In this document: positions 25,096 to 33,900 of the stretch, piece by piece
Numbering within the stretch: position 1 is the stretch's first letter
Layout of the letters: every line of letters begins with the position of its first letter
From: an uncultured Prevotellaceae bacterium
GTDB lineage: Bacteria > Bacteroidota > Bacteroidia > Bacteroidales > Bacteroidaceae
DNA: 64,000 nt
Direction of reading: 5' to 3'
Assembly: GCA_900316645.1 (NCBI GenBank)
Contig: ONDP01000016.1
Coordinates: forward strand, 1-64,000
Program-made: the position numbers and the translations under genes
The notes under the pieces: model-generated
The model's input: only the letters and a program-made list of their open reading frames with translations
What the model was told of the DNA's origin: nothing
The model's database searches: none

Positions 25096-25784
25096 TGTCT
25101 GAAAAACTGACGATAGCCCATTGGGCTGAAGAAGACCAGCCCCGCGAGAAACTGCGTGACAAGGGACCTCAGGCATTGAGTGATGCCGAACTGCTGGCCA
25201 TCCTTGTAGGTTCCGGTTCACCAGGCGAAAGTGCCGTTGAACTGATGAAGCGCATCTTGAATGACTGCAACAACAATCTCAATTCCCTTGGAAAAATGTC
25301 CATTCATCAGTTGTGTGGCTACAAGGGCATCGGTGAAGCAAAAGCCATCACCATCCTAGCTGCCTGTGAACTGGGAAAGCGCCGACAAAGGGAAACTGCT
25401 GAAGAGCGCCCCGACTGCGGTACGGCAACACGCATCTATAACCACATGCATCCCATTATGCAAGACCTGGACGTGGAGGAGTTCTGGGTCCTGCTGATGA
25501 ACCAGAATCACAAACTCATCAAAAAAGTGCGCATATCCCATGGAGGTATCACCGAAGTAGCCGTTGATATCCGTATCATCCTAAGCGAGGCGCTGCTCTC
25601 CAAGGCCACCATCCTTGCCGTCTGCCACAACCACCCTTCTGGCAGTCTGCGCCCCAGCAAGATGGACGACGATTTGACTCACAGTCTGCGAGCAGCATGT
25701 AACACCATGCGCATTTCTTTTCAGGACCACGTCATCGTTACCGACGGAGCCTACTACAGTTATAACGAAGAGGGGCGCATCTAA
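25095..25784 (+). CDS. radC: RadC/JAB1 domain protein
   Basis: A 229-residue protein with an N-terminal helix-hairpin-helix region (LCGYKGIGEAKAITILAACE) and a C-terminal JAB/MPN metalloprotease-like domain. The JAMM motif HNHPSGSLRPSKMDD supplies His178, His180, Ser188 and Asp191, all intact. The name RadC comes from an old link to DNA repair that has not held up; the biochemical role is unclear. ATG 25095 is chosen because it overlaps the preceding stop (TAATG) and fits the family length; a longer frame starts inside the glycosyltransferase gene. Confidence 0.93.
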   Translation: MSEKLTIAHWAEEDQPREKLRDKGPQALSDAELLAILVGSGSPGESAVELMKRILNDCNNNLNSLGKMSIHQLCGYKGIGEAKAITILAACELGKRRQRETAEERPDCGTATRIYNHMHPIMQDLDVEEFWVLLMNQNHKLIKKVRISHGGITEVAVDIRIILSEALLSKATILAVCHNHPSGSLRPSKMDDDLTHSLRAACNTMRISFQDHVIVTDGAYYSYNEEGRI

Positions 25785-25791
25785 GTCTTTC

Positions 25792-25846
25792 TTGCAATCG
25801 GGTTGCAAAAATCGACACTTTTTCTCCATTTGCAACTAAGTTGCAG
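25792..25846. promoter_or_regulatory. Paired TTGCAA-N5-TTGCA operator-like sites
   Basis: Site 1: TTGCAA (25792-25797), five bases, TTGCAA (25803-25808). Site 2: TTGCAA (25830-25835), five bases, TTGCAG (25841-25846), with a perfect TGCAAC-TAA-GTTGCA core. The sites start 38 bp apart and site 2 ends 11 bases before the -7 element of the metal ATPase gene. A metal-responsive regulator such as a Fur/Zur-type protein is a plausible binder, as inference. Confidence 0.7.
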
Positions 25847-25857
25847 AACTCTTTCCA

Positions 25858-25865
25858 TACCTTTG
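25858..25865 (+). promoter_or_regulatory. Promoter -7 element for the P-type ATPase gene
   Basis: TACCTTTG followed by CACTC, 28 bases before ATG 25894. Confidence 0.75.
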
Positions 25866-25893
25866 CACTCAGAAACAAATAAAAAGTAAAGGT

Positions 25894-27891
25894 ATGTCAC
25901 ACGAACATCATCACGACAAATGTTGTGCCAATGAGCACGAGCATCATCACGAACACCATCATGAACACCATCACGATGGATTGATTCACCAGTTATCACT
26001 GATTTTTGCCAGTGCCAGCCTGTTGGTATTAGCTGTCGTCATCGAACACAAATTCCAGTTGCCTACATGGCAATTGCTTCTCGTCTATCTCGTACCCTAC
26101 CTTGTGATAGGTCACGACACGCTGAAAGAAGCAGCTGAGGGAATAGCCCATGGCCATGCCTTCGACGAACATTTCCTGATGTCAGTAGCTACCATTGGAG
26201 CCCTTTGCATCGGTTTTCTCCCGGGTGCCGAAAACCAGTTTCCTGAAGCCGTCTTCGTTATGCTGTTCTTTCAGGTTGGCGAACTCTTTGAGGGCTATGC
26301 CGAAGGAAAAAGCCGCGAAAGTATCTCCCACCTCATGGACATCCGTCCTGACTACGCCAATGTAGCATGTGGGGACGCCCAACTCCAGAAAGTATCTCCT
26401 GACCAAGTTGAAGTCGGCTCTGTCATTGTAGTCCGCCCCGGAGAGAAAGTGCCGCTCGACGGTGTAGTGATTGAGGGGACTTCTTCCCTTAACACTGTTG
26501 CACTCACAGGCGAATCAATGCCCCGCGAGATAACTGTCGATGACGAGGTCATTTCCGGCTGCATCAACCTGTCGGGAGTTATCCGTGTACGCACCACCAA
26601 GAATTTCGGAGAGAGCACCGTTTCCAAGATTATTGAACTGGTTGAGAATGCCAGCGAACACAAGTCGCAGAGCGAGGCCTTCATCACCCGCTTTGCCCGC
26701 ATCTACACCCCCATCGTAGTTTGTGCCGCCATTGCCATCGCCATCCTCCCTCCCCTCTATATAGCGGTAGCAAATTCTTCACTCTTCACTTTTCACTCAT
26801 CATTTCCCACCTGGCTCTACCGTGCCCTGATGTTCCTGGTCGTCTCCTGCCCCTGCGCATTGGTTATCAGTGTACCGCTCACCTTCTTCGGGGGCATAGG
26901 CGGTGCTTCGCGCCATGGCATACTCGTGAAGGGAGCCAACTATATGGATATCCTTGCCAAGATAAAGACCGTCGTCTTCGACAAGACAGGAACGCTCACC
27001 CATGGACAATTTGCCGTCGAGGCAGTTCATCCCGACACTTGTTCAGAACACCAATTGCTCCATCTGGCAGCCCATGTCGAGCATTTCTCCACCCACCCCA
27101 TTGGGGCTGCCCTGCGCGATGCCTTCCCCGACGAAGCCACCGACGGCTGTCGCATATCCGACATAGAAGAAATAGCTGGACATGGCATCGTGGCCAGTGT
27201 TGAAGAACATCGGGTGGCTGTAGGTAACACGAAACTGATGGACAGCATTGGCGCCAAATGGCACGACTGCCATCATGTGGGCACCATCATCCACGTAGCC
27301 ATCGACGGCGTCTATGCAGGACATATCGTCATCAACGATAAAATCAAAGACGACAGTGCCGAAGCCATTACTCAACTCAAGGCACTGGGCGTCGGGAAGA
27401 CCGTCATGCTGACGGGCGACCGCAAGGAAGTGGCAGACCATGTGGCCAAGCAACTCCACATCGACGAATACCATGCTGAACTCCTCCCTGCCGACAAGGT
27501 GACATTCATGGACGAAATCGTCACTAGCCAACAGTCAACAGCTAATAGCCAGACACTCTTCGTTGGCGACGGCATCAACGACGCCCCTGTACTAGCCCGT
27601 GCGGATATAGGAATTGCCATGGGAGGACTGGGCAGCGACGCAGCTATCGAAGCAGCAGATGTTGTCATCATGGACGACCAGCCCTCTAAGATTGCCCTCG
27701 CTATCCGCATCGCTCGTCGTACGCTGAGTATAGCCCACCAGAACGTGTACTTTGCCATCGGCGTGAAGGTGGCCGTTCTGTTGCTTGCCACCTTCGGTCT
27801 CGCTACCATGTGGCTTGCAGTCTTTGCCGATGTCGGTGTCACCGTTCTTGCAGTACTCAACGCCATGAGAGCTTTGAGAATTGACAATTGA
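25894..27891 (+). CDS. Metal-transporting P1B-type ATPase (Zn/Cd/Pb type)
   Basis: A 665-residue heavy-metal pump of the inner membrane. The N-terminus is a His/Cys-rich tail (MSHEHHHDKCCANEHEHHHE and more) instead of a ferredoxin-like HMA domain. Motifs: TGES (from 205), CPCAL in the membrane site (from 319), DKTGTLT with phosphorylated Asp363, the HP locus STHPIG, and GDGINDAP (from 558). CPC with His-rich tail and no HMA fits export of Zn2+, Cd2+ or Co2+ rather than proof of one metal. Three class B heptamers encode FTFHSS-type residues near the start of a membrane segment, and the last residues IDN plus the stop come from a class A array. Confidence 0.92.
   Translation: MSHEHHHDKCCANEHEHHHEHHHEHHHDGLIHQLSLIFASASLLVLAVVIEHKFQLPTWQLLLVYLVPYLVIGHDTLKEAAEGIAHGHAFDEHFLMSVATIGALCIGFLPGAENQFPEAVFVMLFFQVGELFEGYAEGKSRESISHLMDIRPDYANVACGDAQLQKVSPDQVEVGSVIVVRPGEKVPLDGVVIEGTSSLNTVALTGESMPREITVDDEVISGCINLSGVIRVRTTKNFGESTVSKIIELVENASEHKSQSEAFITRFARIYTPIVVCAAIAIAILPPLYIAVANSSLFTFHSSFPTWLYRALMFLVVSCPCALVISVPLTFFGGIGGASRHGILVKGANYMDILAKIKTVVFDKTGTLTHGQFAVEAVHPDTCSEHQLLHLAAHVEHFSTHPIGAALRDAFPDEATDGCRISDIEEIAGHGIVASVEEHRVAVGNTKLMDSIGAKWHDCHHVGTIIHVAIDGVYAGHIVINDKIKDDSAEAITQLKALGVGKTVMLTGDRKEVADHVAKQLHIDEYHAELLPADKVTFMDEIVTSQQSTANSQTLFVGDGINDAPVLARADIGIAMGGLGSDAAIEAADVVIMDDQPSKIALAIRIARRTLSIAHQNVYFAIGVKVAVLLLATFGLATMWLAVFADVGVTVLAVLNAMRALRIDN
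26763..26798. repeat. Conserved flank and class B heptamers inside the P-type ATPase gene
   Basis: AGCGGTAGCAAATT (26763-26776) is followed by TTCACTC, TTCACTT and TTCACTC (26778-26798). The frame stays open and encodes VANSSLFTFHS just before a membrane segment. Confidence 0.9.
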
Positions 27892-27982
27892 TAATTGACA
27901 ATTGATAATTGATAATTGACAATTGATAATTGATAATTGACAATTGGCTATTGAAAATTGCGAATTAATGATTGAAAATTGA
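27878..27982. repeat. Long class A heptamer array
   Basis: About ten clear AATTGAC/AATTGAT units and several worn ones (ATTGAAA) extend from the last codons of the ATPase gene to 27982. The ATPase stop TGA (27889-27891) lies within a unit. The array ends 11 bases before the next -7 element. Confidence 0.95.
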
Positions 27983-27992
27983 GTTTTTTTTG

Positions 27993-28000
27993 TATCTTTG
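27993..28000 (+). promoter_or_regulatory. Promoter -7 element for the DUF59 gene
   Basis: TATCTTTG after a T run, 20 bases before ATG 28021. The region where a -33 element should lie consists of worn heptamers. Confidence 0.75.
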
Positions 28001-28020
28001 CACAAAAATAGTGCAAAGAA

Positions 28021-28341
28021 ATGACACAAGAAGAAAAAACTAAGTTGGAAGAAAGGATAGTCGATGTACTGAAAACGGTCTATGATCCTGAGATTCCCGT
28101 TAACATCTATGACCTGGGCATGATCTATAAGATTGATGTCCAGGAGGATGCTTCGGTTGACTTGGATATGACCTTCACAGCCCCCAATTGTCCCGCTGCC
28201 GACTTTATATTAGAAGATGTACGCACGAAGGTAGAGAGCGTCGAAGGCATCGAGGGTGCCAATGTCAATCTCGTCTTCGAGCCTGCTTGGGATCAGAGTA
28301 TGATGAGCGAAGAAGCTCGTGTCGAGTTAGGACTTGATTAA
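28021..28341 (+). CDS. DUF59/MIP18 family metal-sulfur cluster assembly factor
   Basis: A 106-residue protein of the SufT/PaaD/MIP18 family. It has the family core VYDPEIPVNIYDLGMIYKI (residues about 20-38), the TAPNCPAADFI stretch with its conserved Cys, and VFEPAWDQSMMSEEAR near the end. Homologues help mature iron-sulfur proteins in the cytoplasm, usually alongside Suf proteins, but no suf genes are visible here. lpxH follows 16 bases after its stop and likely shares the transcript. Confidence 0.92.
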   Translation: MTQEEKTKLEERIVDVLKTVYDPEIPVNIYDLGMIYKIDVQEDASVDLDMTFTAPNCPAADFILEDVRTKVESVEGIEGANVNLVFEPAWDQSMMSEEARVELGLD

Positions 28342-28357
28342 TTCTCAATTGTCAATG

Positions 28358-29122
28358 ATGAAGAACGTCTATTTCCTTTCAGATGCCCATCTCGGATCGC
28401 TGGCTGTCCCACATCAACGGATGCAGGAACGTAGATTGGTGCGTTTCCTTGACAGCATTAAGGAGAAGGCTGCAGCCATCTACCTGCTGGGCGATATGTT
28501 CGACTTCTGGTATGAATACCGATATGTAGTGCCCAAGGGATTCACCCGTTTCTTAGGCAAGCTCTCCGAACTGACTGACATGGGTGTCGAGGTGCACTAT
28601 TTCACAGGCAACCACGACATATGGGCCTACGAATACCTGGAAAAGGAATGCGGTGTCATCCTGCACAAAAAGCCCGAAACCACCGAGATTTACGGCAAGG
28701 AGTTCTTCCTGGCTCATGGTGACGGCATGGGCGACCCCAACAAGTCGTTCAAAGTCATTCGTGCCATATTCCACAACAAAGTGTGCCAGTGGCTCTTCTC
28801 GGCGCTCCATCCGCGATGGGGTGTCAGTTTCGGACTCACCTGGGCAAAGCACAGCTACATCAAGCATAAAGAGACCGACGAACCCACCTATATGGGAGAA
28901 GAACGGGAACATCTTGTGCTCTTTGCCAAAGACTATATAGAAGAGCATCCCAATATCGACTACTTTATCTTCGGTCATCGGCACATCGAGTTGGACATCA
29001 AACTCGAACGCCACACCCGACTGATGATTCTCGGCGACTGGATTTCCCAGTTCACCTACGCCGTCTTTGACGGAGAACACATGTTCCTCGAGGAATACAT
29101 CGAGGGCGAAAGCCAGCCATAA
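28358..29122 (+). CDS. lpxH: UDP-2,3-diacylglucosamine diphosphatase
   Basis: A 254-residue calcineurin-like phosphoesterase that hydrolyses UDP-2,3-diacylglucosamine to lipid X in lipid A synthesis, at the inner membrane. Metal-site motifs are present: SDAHLGS, GDMFDFW, GNHDIW, AHGDGMG and FGHRHIE. The start is set at the second of two adjacent ATG codons (28355 and 28358). The bases before it (TTCTCAATTGTCAATG) are class A repeat, so the start codon emerges directly from a repeat. Confidence 0.93.
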   Translation: MKNVYFLSDAHLGSLAVPHQRMQERRLVRFLDSIKEKAAAIYLLGDMFDFWYEYRYVVPKGFTRFLGKLSELTDMGVEVHYFTGNHDIWAYEYLEKECGVILHKKPETTEIYGKEFFLAHGDGMGDPNKSFKVIRAIFHNKVCQWLFSALHPRWGVSFGLTWAKHSYIKHKETDEPTYMGEEREHLVLFAKDYIEEHPNIDYFIFGHRHIELDIKLERHTRLMILGDWISQFTYAVFDGEHMFLEEYIEGESQP

Positions 29123-29165
29123 GACACGAACCAACTAACCAATTTAACCAACAATACAAATTACT

Positions 29166-30767
29166 ATGCGGTATTACCTAAAAACTACTATTGTTGTATC
29201 ACTGCTCCTGATCATCACCAGTTGCAGTAGACAAGAGCCAGAATTTGTGATTGGCGTTTCCCAATGCTCGCAGGACATTTGGCGCGAGAAGCAAAATGCC
29301 GAGCTGCGTATGGGAGCCTATATCAATGGCAACGTGGAACTGCGCTTTACGTCAGCTAATGATAACGACGAGCGTCAAGTGCAGCAAATCGACAGTCTGC
29401 TCGGAACAGGCATCGACTTACTGATTGTTGCCCCCAACCAAGTAAAAACTATCTCACCGGCCATTGACCGCGCTTTTGAAAGAGGAGTCCCTGTCATTGT
29501 GTTCGAACGAAAAACCGACACAAAGAAATACACCGCCTTCATCAGTGCAGACAATCATGAAATGGGGCATACCCTGGGAGAGTTTATTGCCCAACAGTTG
29601 AAAGGGCATGGACGCGTGATAGAAATCATGGGACTGAAAGGATCGTCACCGGCCATTGACCGCCACAAGGGCTTTGCCGAAGCCATGTCTCAATATCCCG
29701 ATATAGAGGTTGTGGCCACGCTACAGGGCGACTGGACGGAGCAAAGTGCCGTCAATGCCGTGAAAGAGTGGATGAACACTGCCGAAGGGCAAAAACAGGC
29801 AGCACAAGGCATCGACTATGTCTTCGGACAGAACGACCGCATGGCGATGGGCGCTCGTAAAGCCCTCGCCAGCTCTAGGCGCTCCACATTCAGCACTACG
29901 CGTTACAGCGGTATCGACGGACTGCCTGGTAAGGATGGAGGTATTCAACTGGTGCGCGACTCCCTGTTAGAAGCCAGTTACATCTACCCCACCCATGGCG
30001 ACAAGCTCATCCAACTTGCACTCGAAATTCTTGAAAAGAAACCATACAAGAAAGAGTATTTGCTGAAGTCAGCCCTCGTCACACGCGACAATGCATACGT
30101 TCTACATATGGAGAGTGAGGAAATAATGCGCCAGTCTGCCTACCTCGATCAACTGCACGAGAAGGCAGACAACTATATGATGGAACTCGACACCCAACGA
30201 GCCATCACTATCCTTATGGAAGTCATCATCTTCATCATTACCATCAGTGCGATTATCATCATCACCAATATGCGCCGTCGCCATCGTTTGGAACGCCAGG
30301 CTTTCTCCATGGTGGTCAACTCTCCGCTCACTCCTCAACCCTCAGACATCAGCCCTCAGACTTCAGACACCACCCCCCAAGCCTCCGAGCCCAGACCGCA
30401 AATCACCGAGGTAACACCCGAGGAGATAGAGCAGATAGAAGGTGATGCCGATGCCCGTTTCCTGGAATTATTACGTCAGCATGTACAGGAACAGATAGGT
30501 AACAGTGATTTCGGTGTAGAGGAACTGGCTGCCCAGATGGGAGTCAGTCGCGTACAACTCTATCGAAAGGTGAAGCAGCAGACAGGTCGAACCCCAGTCG
30601 ATATCATCCGTCTGAGTCGCCTCAACCGTAGCAAGATACTTCTTCAGACCACCGACCTCTCCGTTAGTGAAATAGCCTATCAAGTGGGATTCACAGCCCC
30701 CAGCTATTTCACCAAATGCTTCAAAGACGAATTCGGGATATTACCTGGTGATATCAAGAAGAATTAA
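29166..30767 (+). CDS. Membrane-tethered sugar-sensing AraC-type regulator (unit 1)
   Basis: A 533-residue protein that joins three parts: a signal sequence with a lipobox-like TSC (Cys20), a periplasmic type 1 sugar-binding domain (about 26-320; VIGVSQCSQDIWREKQNAE, then SGIDGLPGK), one membrane segment (ITILMEVIIFIITISAIIIIT, about 345-367), a Ser/Pro-rich linker, and a C-terminal AraC DNA-binding domain (about 425-533) with two helix-turn-helix units. There is no histidine kinase or receiver domain, unlike hybrid two-component systems. It probably senses fructose or a fructan fragment and acts on the susC1 promoter region from the membrane. It lies 43 bases after lpxH without a clear promoter. 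Confidence 0.88.
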   Translation: MRYYLKTTIVVSLLLIITSCSRQEPEFVIGVSQCSQDIWREKQNAELRMGAYINGNVELRFTSANDNDERQVQQIDSLLGTGIDLLIVAPNQVKTISPAIDRAFERGVPVIVFERKTDTKKYTAFISADNHEMGHTLGEFIAQQLKGHGRVIEIMGLKGSSPAIDRHKGFAEAMSQYPDIEVVATLQGDWTEQSAVNAVKEWMNTAEGQKQAAQGIDYVFGQNDRMAMGARKALASSRRSTFSTTRYSGIDGLPGKDGGIQLVRDSLLEASYIYPTHGDKLIQLALEILEKKPYKKEYLLKSALVTRDNAYVLHMESEEIMRQSAYLDQLHEKADNYMMELDTQRAITILMEVIIFIITISAIIIITNMRRRHRLERQAFSMVVNSPLTPQPSDISPQTSDTTPQASEPRPQITEVTPEEIEQIEGDADARFLELLRQHVQEQIGNSDFGVEELAAQMGVSRVQLYRKVKQQTGRTPVDIIRLSRLNRSKILLQTTDLSVSEIAYQVGFTAPSYFTKCFKDEFGILPGDIKKN

Positions 30768-30770
30768 TAA

Positions 30771-30817
30771 AAATCGTTCAATGTTTAACAAATATGTTAC
30801 ATTGAACGATTTTTTTA
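30771..30817 (+). terminator. Intrinsic terminator after regulator 1
   Basis: AAATCGTTCAATGT (30771-30784) pairs perfectly with 30799-30812, and the loop itself holds a TAACA/TGTTA stem. A T run ends at 30816. Confidence 0.9.
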
Positions 30818-30818
30818 G

Positions 30819-30891
30819 TTCTATGAAACATCTGTTTTATCCACCTGCTATTATTAGTAGTACTTTTGCGTCACAAATTAACAAGAGTACT
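30819..30891 (+). promoter_or_regulatory. Promoter and leader of susC1
   Basis: TTCTATGAAACAT (30819-30831) is shared with the susC2 promoter. The -7 element is TACTTTTG (30861-30868). AGTACT occurs at 30859-30864 and again at 30886-30891, 27 bp apart, as in susC2. The leader is about 40 bases. Confidence 0.8.
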
Positions 30892-30911
30892 AACCAATTT
30901 TTAACAAGCAA

Positions 30912-33900
30912 ATGAAACAAGCGAAAAGAATCACTTTGAGTTTCCTCTCCCTGCTTCTATGTACTATAATGTACGCGCAACAGGAGATTACAGGAACTGT
31001 GAATGACGCTACGGGCCCCGTCATCGGTGCCACCGTCATGGAGAAAGGTACTACTAACGGTACCGTTACCGATTTCGATGGTAACTTTAAGTTGAAGGTT
31101 GAAGCAGGCAAGACCCTTGTCTTCTCCTACATCGGTTACCAGACTGTTGAGATGCCAGCCCAGAACGGGATGACAGTAACAATGAAAGATGATGCCCAAC
31201 TACTGAACGAGGTTGTCATCACTGGTTATCAGGTTCAACGCAAGGCCGATTTGACCGGATCAGTAGGTGTTGTTGAAACAAAGGACTTCAAGGCCAGCAC
31301 CACCGACCCCATGGCTTCTCTGCAGGGTAAGGTACCTGGCATGACCATCACCACTAATGGCTCTCCCTCTGGCGAAGCCAACGTACAAATCCGTGGTATC
31401 GGTTCTATGGGTGGATCAAGTACTGCTCCTCTCTTCATTGTTGACGGTGTGCCATACAGTGGTTCGCTCAACAGTTTGAACACCAACGACATTGAGACGA
31501 TGCAAGTATTGAAAGATGCTGCTTCGGCTTCTATCTATGGTAGCCGCGCTGCCAATGGTGTGATTATTATCACAACCAAGAAAGGTAAGAAGAGCGACAA
31601 GATCAATATTGACTTCAACGCTTCCATCTCTGTAGCGTGGATGACACAAAAGATGAAGTTGCTCAACAGTCAGCAGTATGCTACTGCTCTTGTACAGGCT
31701 GCTCTCAACGACGGCAAGAATCCTGAGGACTATGCCGCAAACTATGGTCTTGGACTTAATGTTGAGGGTGGTAAGCCTATCACTGTCTATAACCCCAATA
31801 CCGGTATGATGGATACATATCATATCGGTGGTTTCTACAATGGTTATATGAATGCCAAGCAGACCATGCCGTTCAGCGATACCGATTGGGTTGACCAGAT
31901 TGGACGCACTGGTGTCACTCAGAACTACGACGTTTCATTGTCAAAGGCCTCTGAAAAAACCACCATGCTTTTCTCAGCCGGATATAAGAAGGCCACCGGT
32001 GTCTTGAAGCATACTGATTTCGAGAACTTCTCAGCTCGTTTCAACAGCAGTTACAAAATCAACAAGATTGTGACGATTGGTGAGAATGCTGCCTTCTCTT
32101 ATTCTAATAATGTAGATTGTGCACCTCTGGAGAACGCCCTGAAAATGGCGCCCACGCTGCCCGTTTACGAGATTGACGGCGAGACATTCTCCGGTCCTGT
32201 AGGTGGTATGTCGGACCGCCAGAACCCAATGCGCGAGCTCTATCATAACAAGGACAACCGTTTGAAGAAATGGCGCATCTTTGCCAACGCCTATGCCGAC
32301 ATCACCCCCATCGAAGGACTGCTGATCCGTTCTAACTTCGGTATCGACTATACCAATAGTTACATCCGCGCACTGACTCACACCTGGCACTCTGACGTTG
32401 TCAACAATGACACCAATGCCAGTGAACTGGCTCAGACCCACAGCACAAAGTGGACATGGTCGAACACTGCTCAGTATAATTTTGATATCGCCGAGAACCA
32501 CAACCTCAATATCCTGCTCGGACTGGAGGCTCATCAGGACAATGGCATCGACTTTGCCGGACGTCGTGTGAACTATCCCCTGGAAACAATCGACTATATG
32601 TGGCCCAGTGCCGGTACTGGCATCCAGACCGTTCGCGGTGCTGGTGACGGTTACAAGCTGATGTCTTACTTCGGCAAGATCGACTATAACTGGAACGACC
32701 AACTGCTGGCTTCATTTACATTACGTCACGACGGTTCCAGCCGTTTCGGTAAGAATCACCAGTATGGTACTTTCCCCTCTGTATCTCTCGGTTATCGTCT
32801 CTCAAAGCATATCAAGGCCGATTGGCTCCGCGACTGGAAAATCCGCGCCAGCTATGGTGTTACCGGTAACCAGGGCATGAATTCTAATATCGCTCACTAC
32901 GGACTCTATGTAGCCGACTACGGTTCAAGCCGCGAGAACTCTACCGCATACGATGTCAATCTACAGGGCTCAGGCACACTGCCTTCAGGTTACTATAAGT
33001 CACAGTCTGCCAACGAAGACCTGAAGTGGGAGTCTTCTTCTCAGTGGAACTTCGGTACCGACTTCTCACTCTTCGGAGGTGACCTTTATGGTTCTTACGA
33101 CCTTTTCTTCAAGGAAACCAAGGATATGCTCGTTCAACCCGCCTTCCTCGGTGCCATCGGTTTCGGTGGTCAGACATGGATCAACGGTCCTACACTGAAG
33201 AACTGGGGTATGGAACTCAACCTGGGCTATCGTCATAAGACCTCCTACGGACTCTCTTACGACATCACCGGTAACTTCGACTTCTTCCGCTCTAAGGTGA
33301 CCTATCTGCCTGAGAAGTCTAAGAACTCTTACGAGCACAATGACTTCCACAACTTGGCTCAGGACGGAAAAGCCTATGGTTCTCTCATCGGTTATGTGGC
33401 TGAAGGACTCTATCAGTCGCGCGAGGAAGTGCTGGCTTCCGGACAGGCCGGTGCCCGCGTGGGTGGTCTGAAATATGCCGACCTCAATGGTGACGGCAAG
33501 ATTAACGAGGCCGACCGCACATGGGTATTCAATCCAGTGCCCAACTTCTCATACGGTTTCAATGTCAACCTTGGTTACAAGGACTTTGACTTCACCATGT
33601 TCTGGCAGGGAGTATCTGGTGTTGACGTTATCAACACCCAGAAATACCAGACTGACTTCTGGAGCATCACCGATGCCGGTTCTAATAAGGGTGAACGCGT
33701 TATCAACGCATGGACACCAGCCAACCCAGGCTCTACCATTCCTGCTTTGACCACATCTAACGGTGCCGACGAGGGTCGTATGTCATCCTACTTTGTCGAG
33801 AATGGCTCCTACATCAAATTACGTACCCTGCAATTGGGCTACCGCATACCCGATTCTCTGGTCAAGAAATTGCTGCTTTCCAGTGCCCGCATTTATCTCT

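Noticed and set aside
26721-27203. A 160-codon plus-strand frame inside the P-type ATPase gene
   Set aside because: Out of frame with an intact ATPase and without domain features.
25894-27891. Copper-exporting ATPase
   Set aside because: CPC alone does not decide the metal, and the His-rich tail with no HMA domain fits Zn/Cd/Co better.
29166-30767. Hybrid two-component system of the usual Bacteroides type
   Set aside because: No histidine kinase, ATPase or receiver motif; only sugar-binding, membrane and AraC parts.
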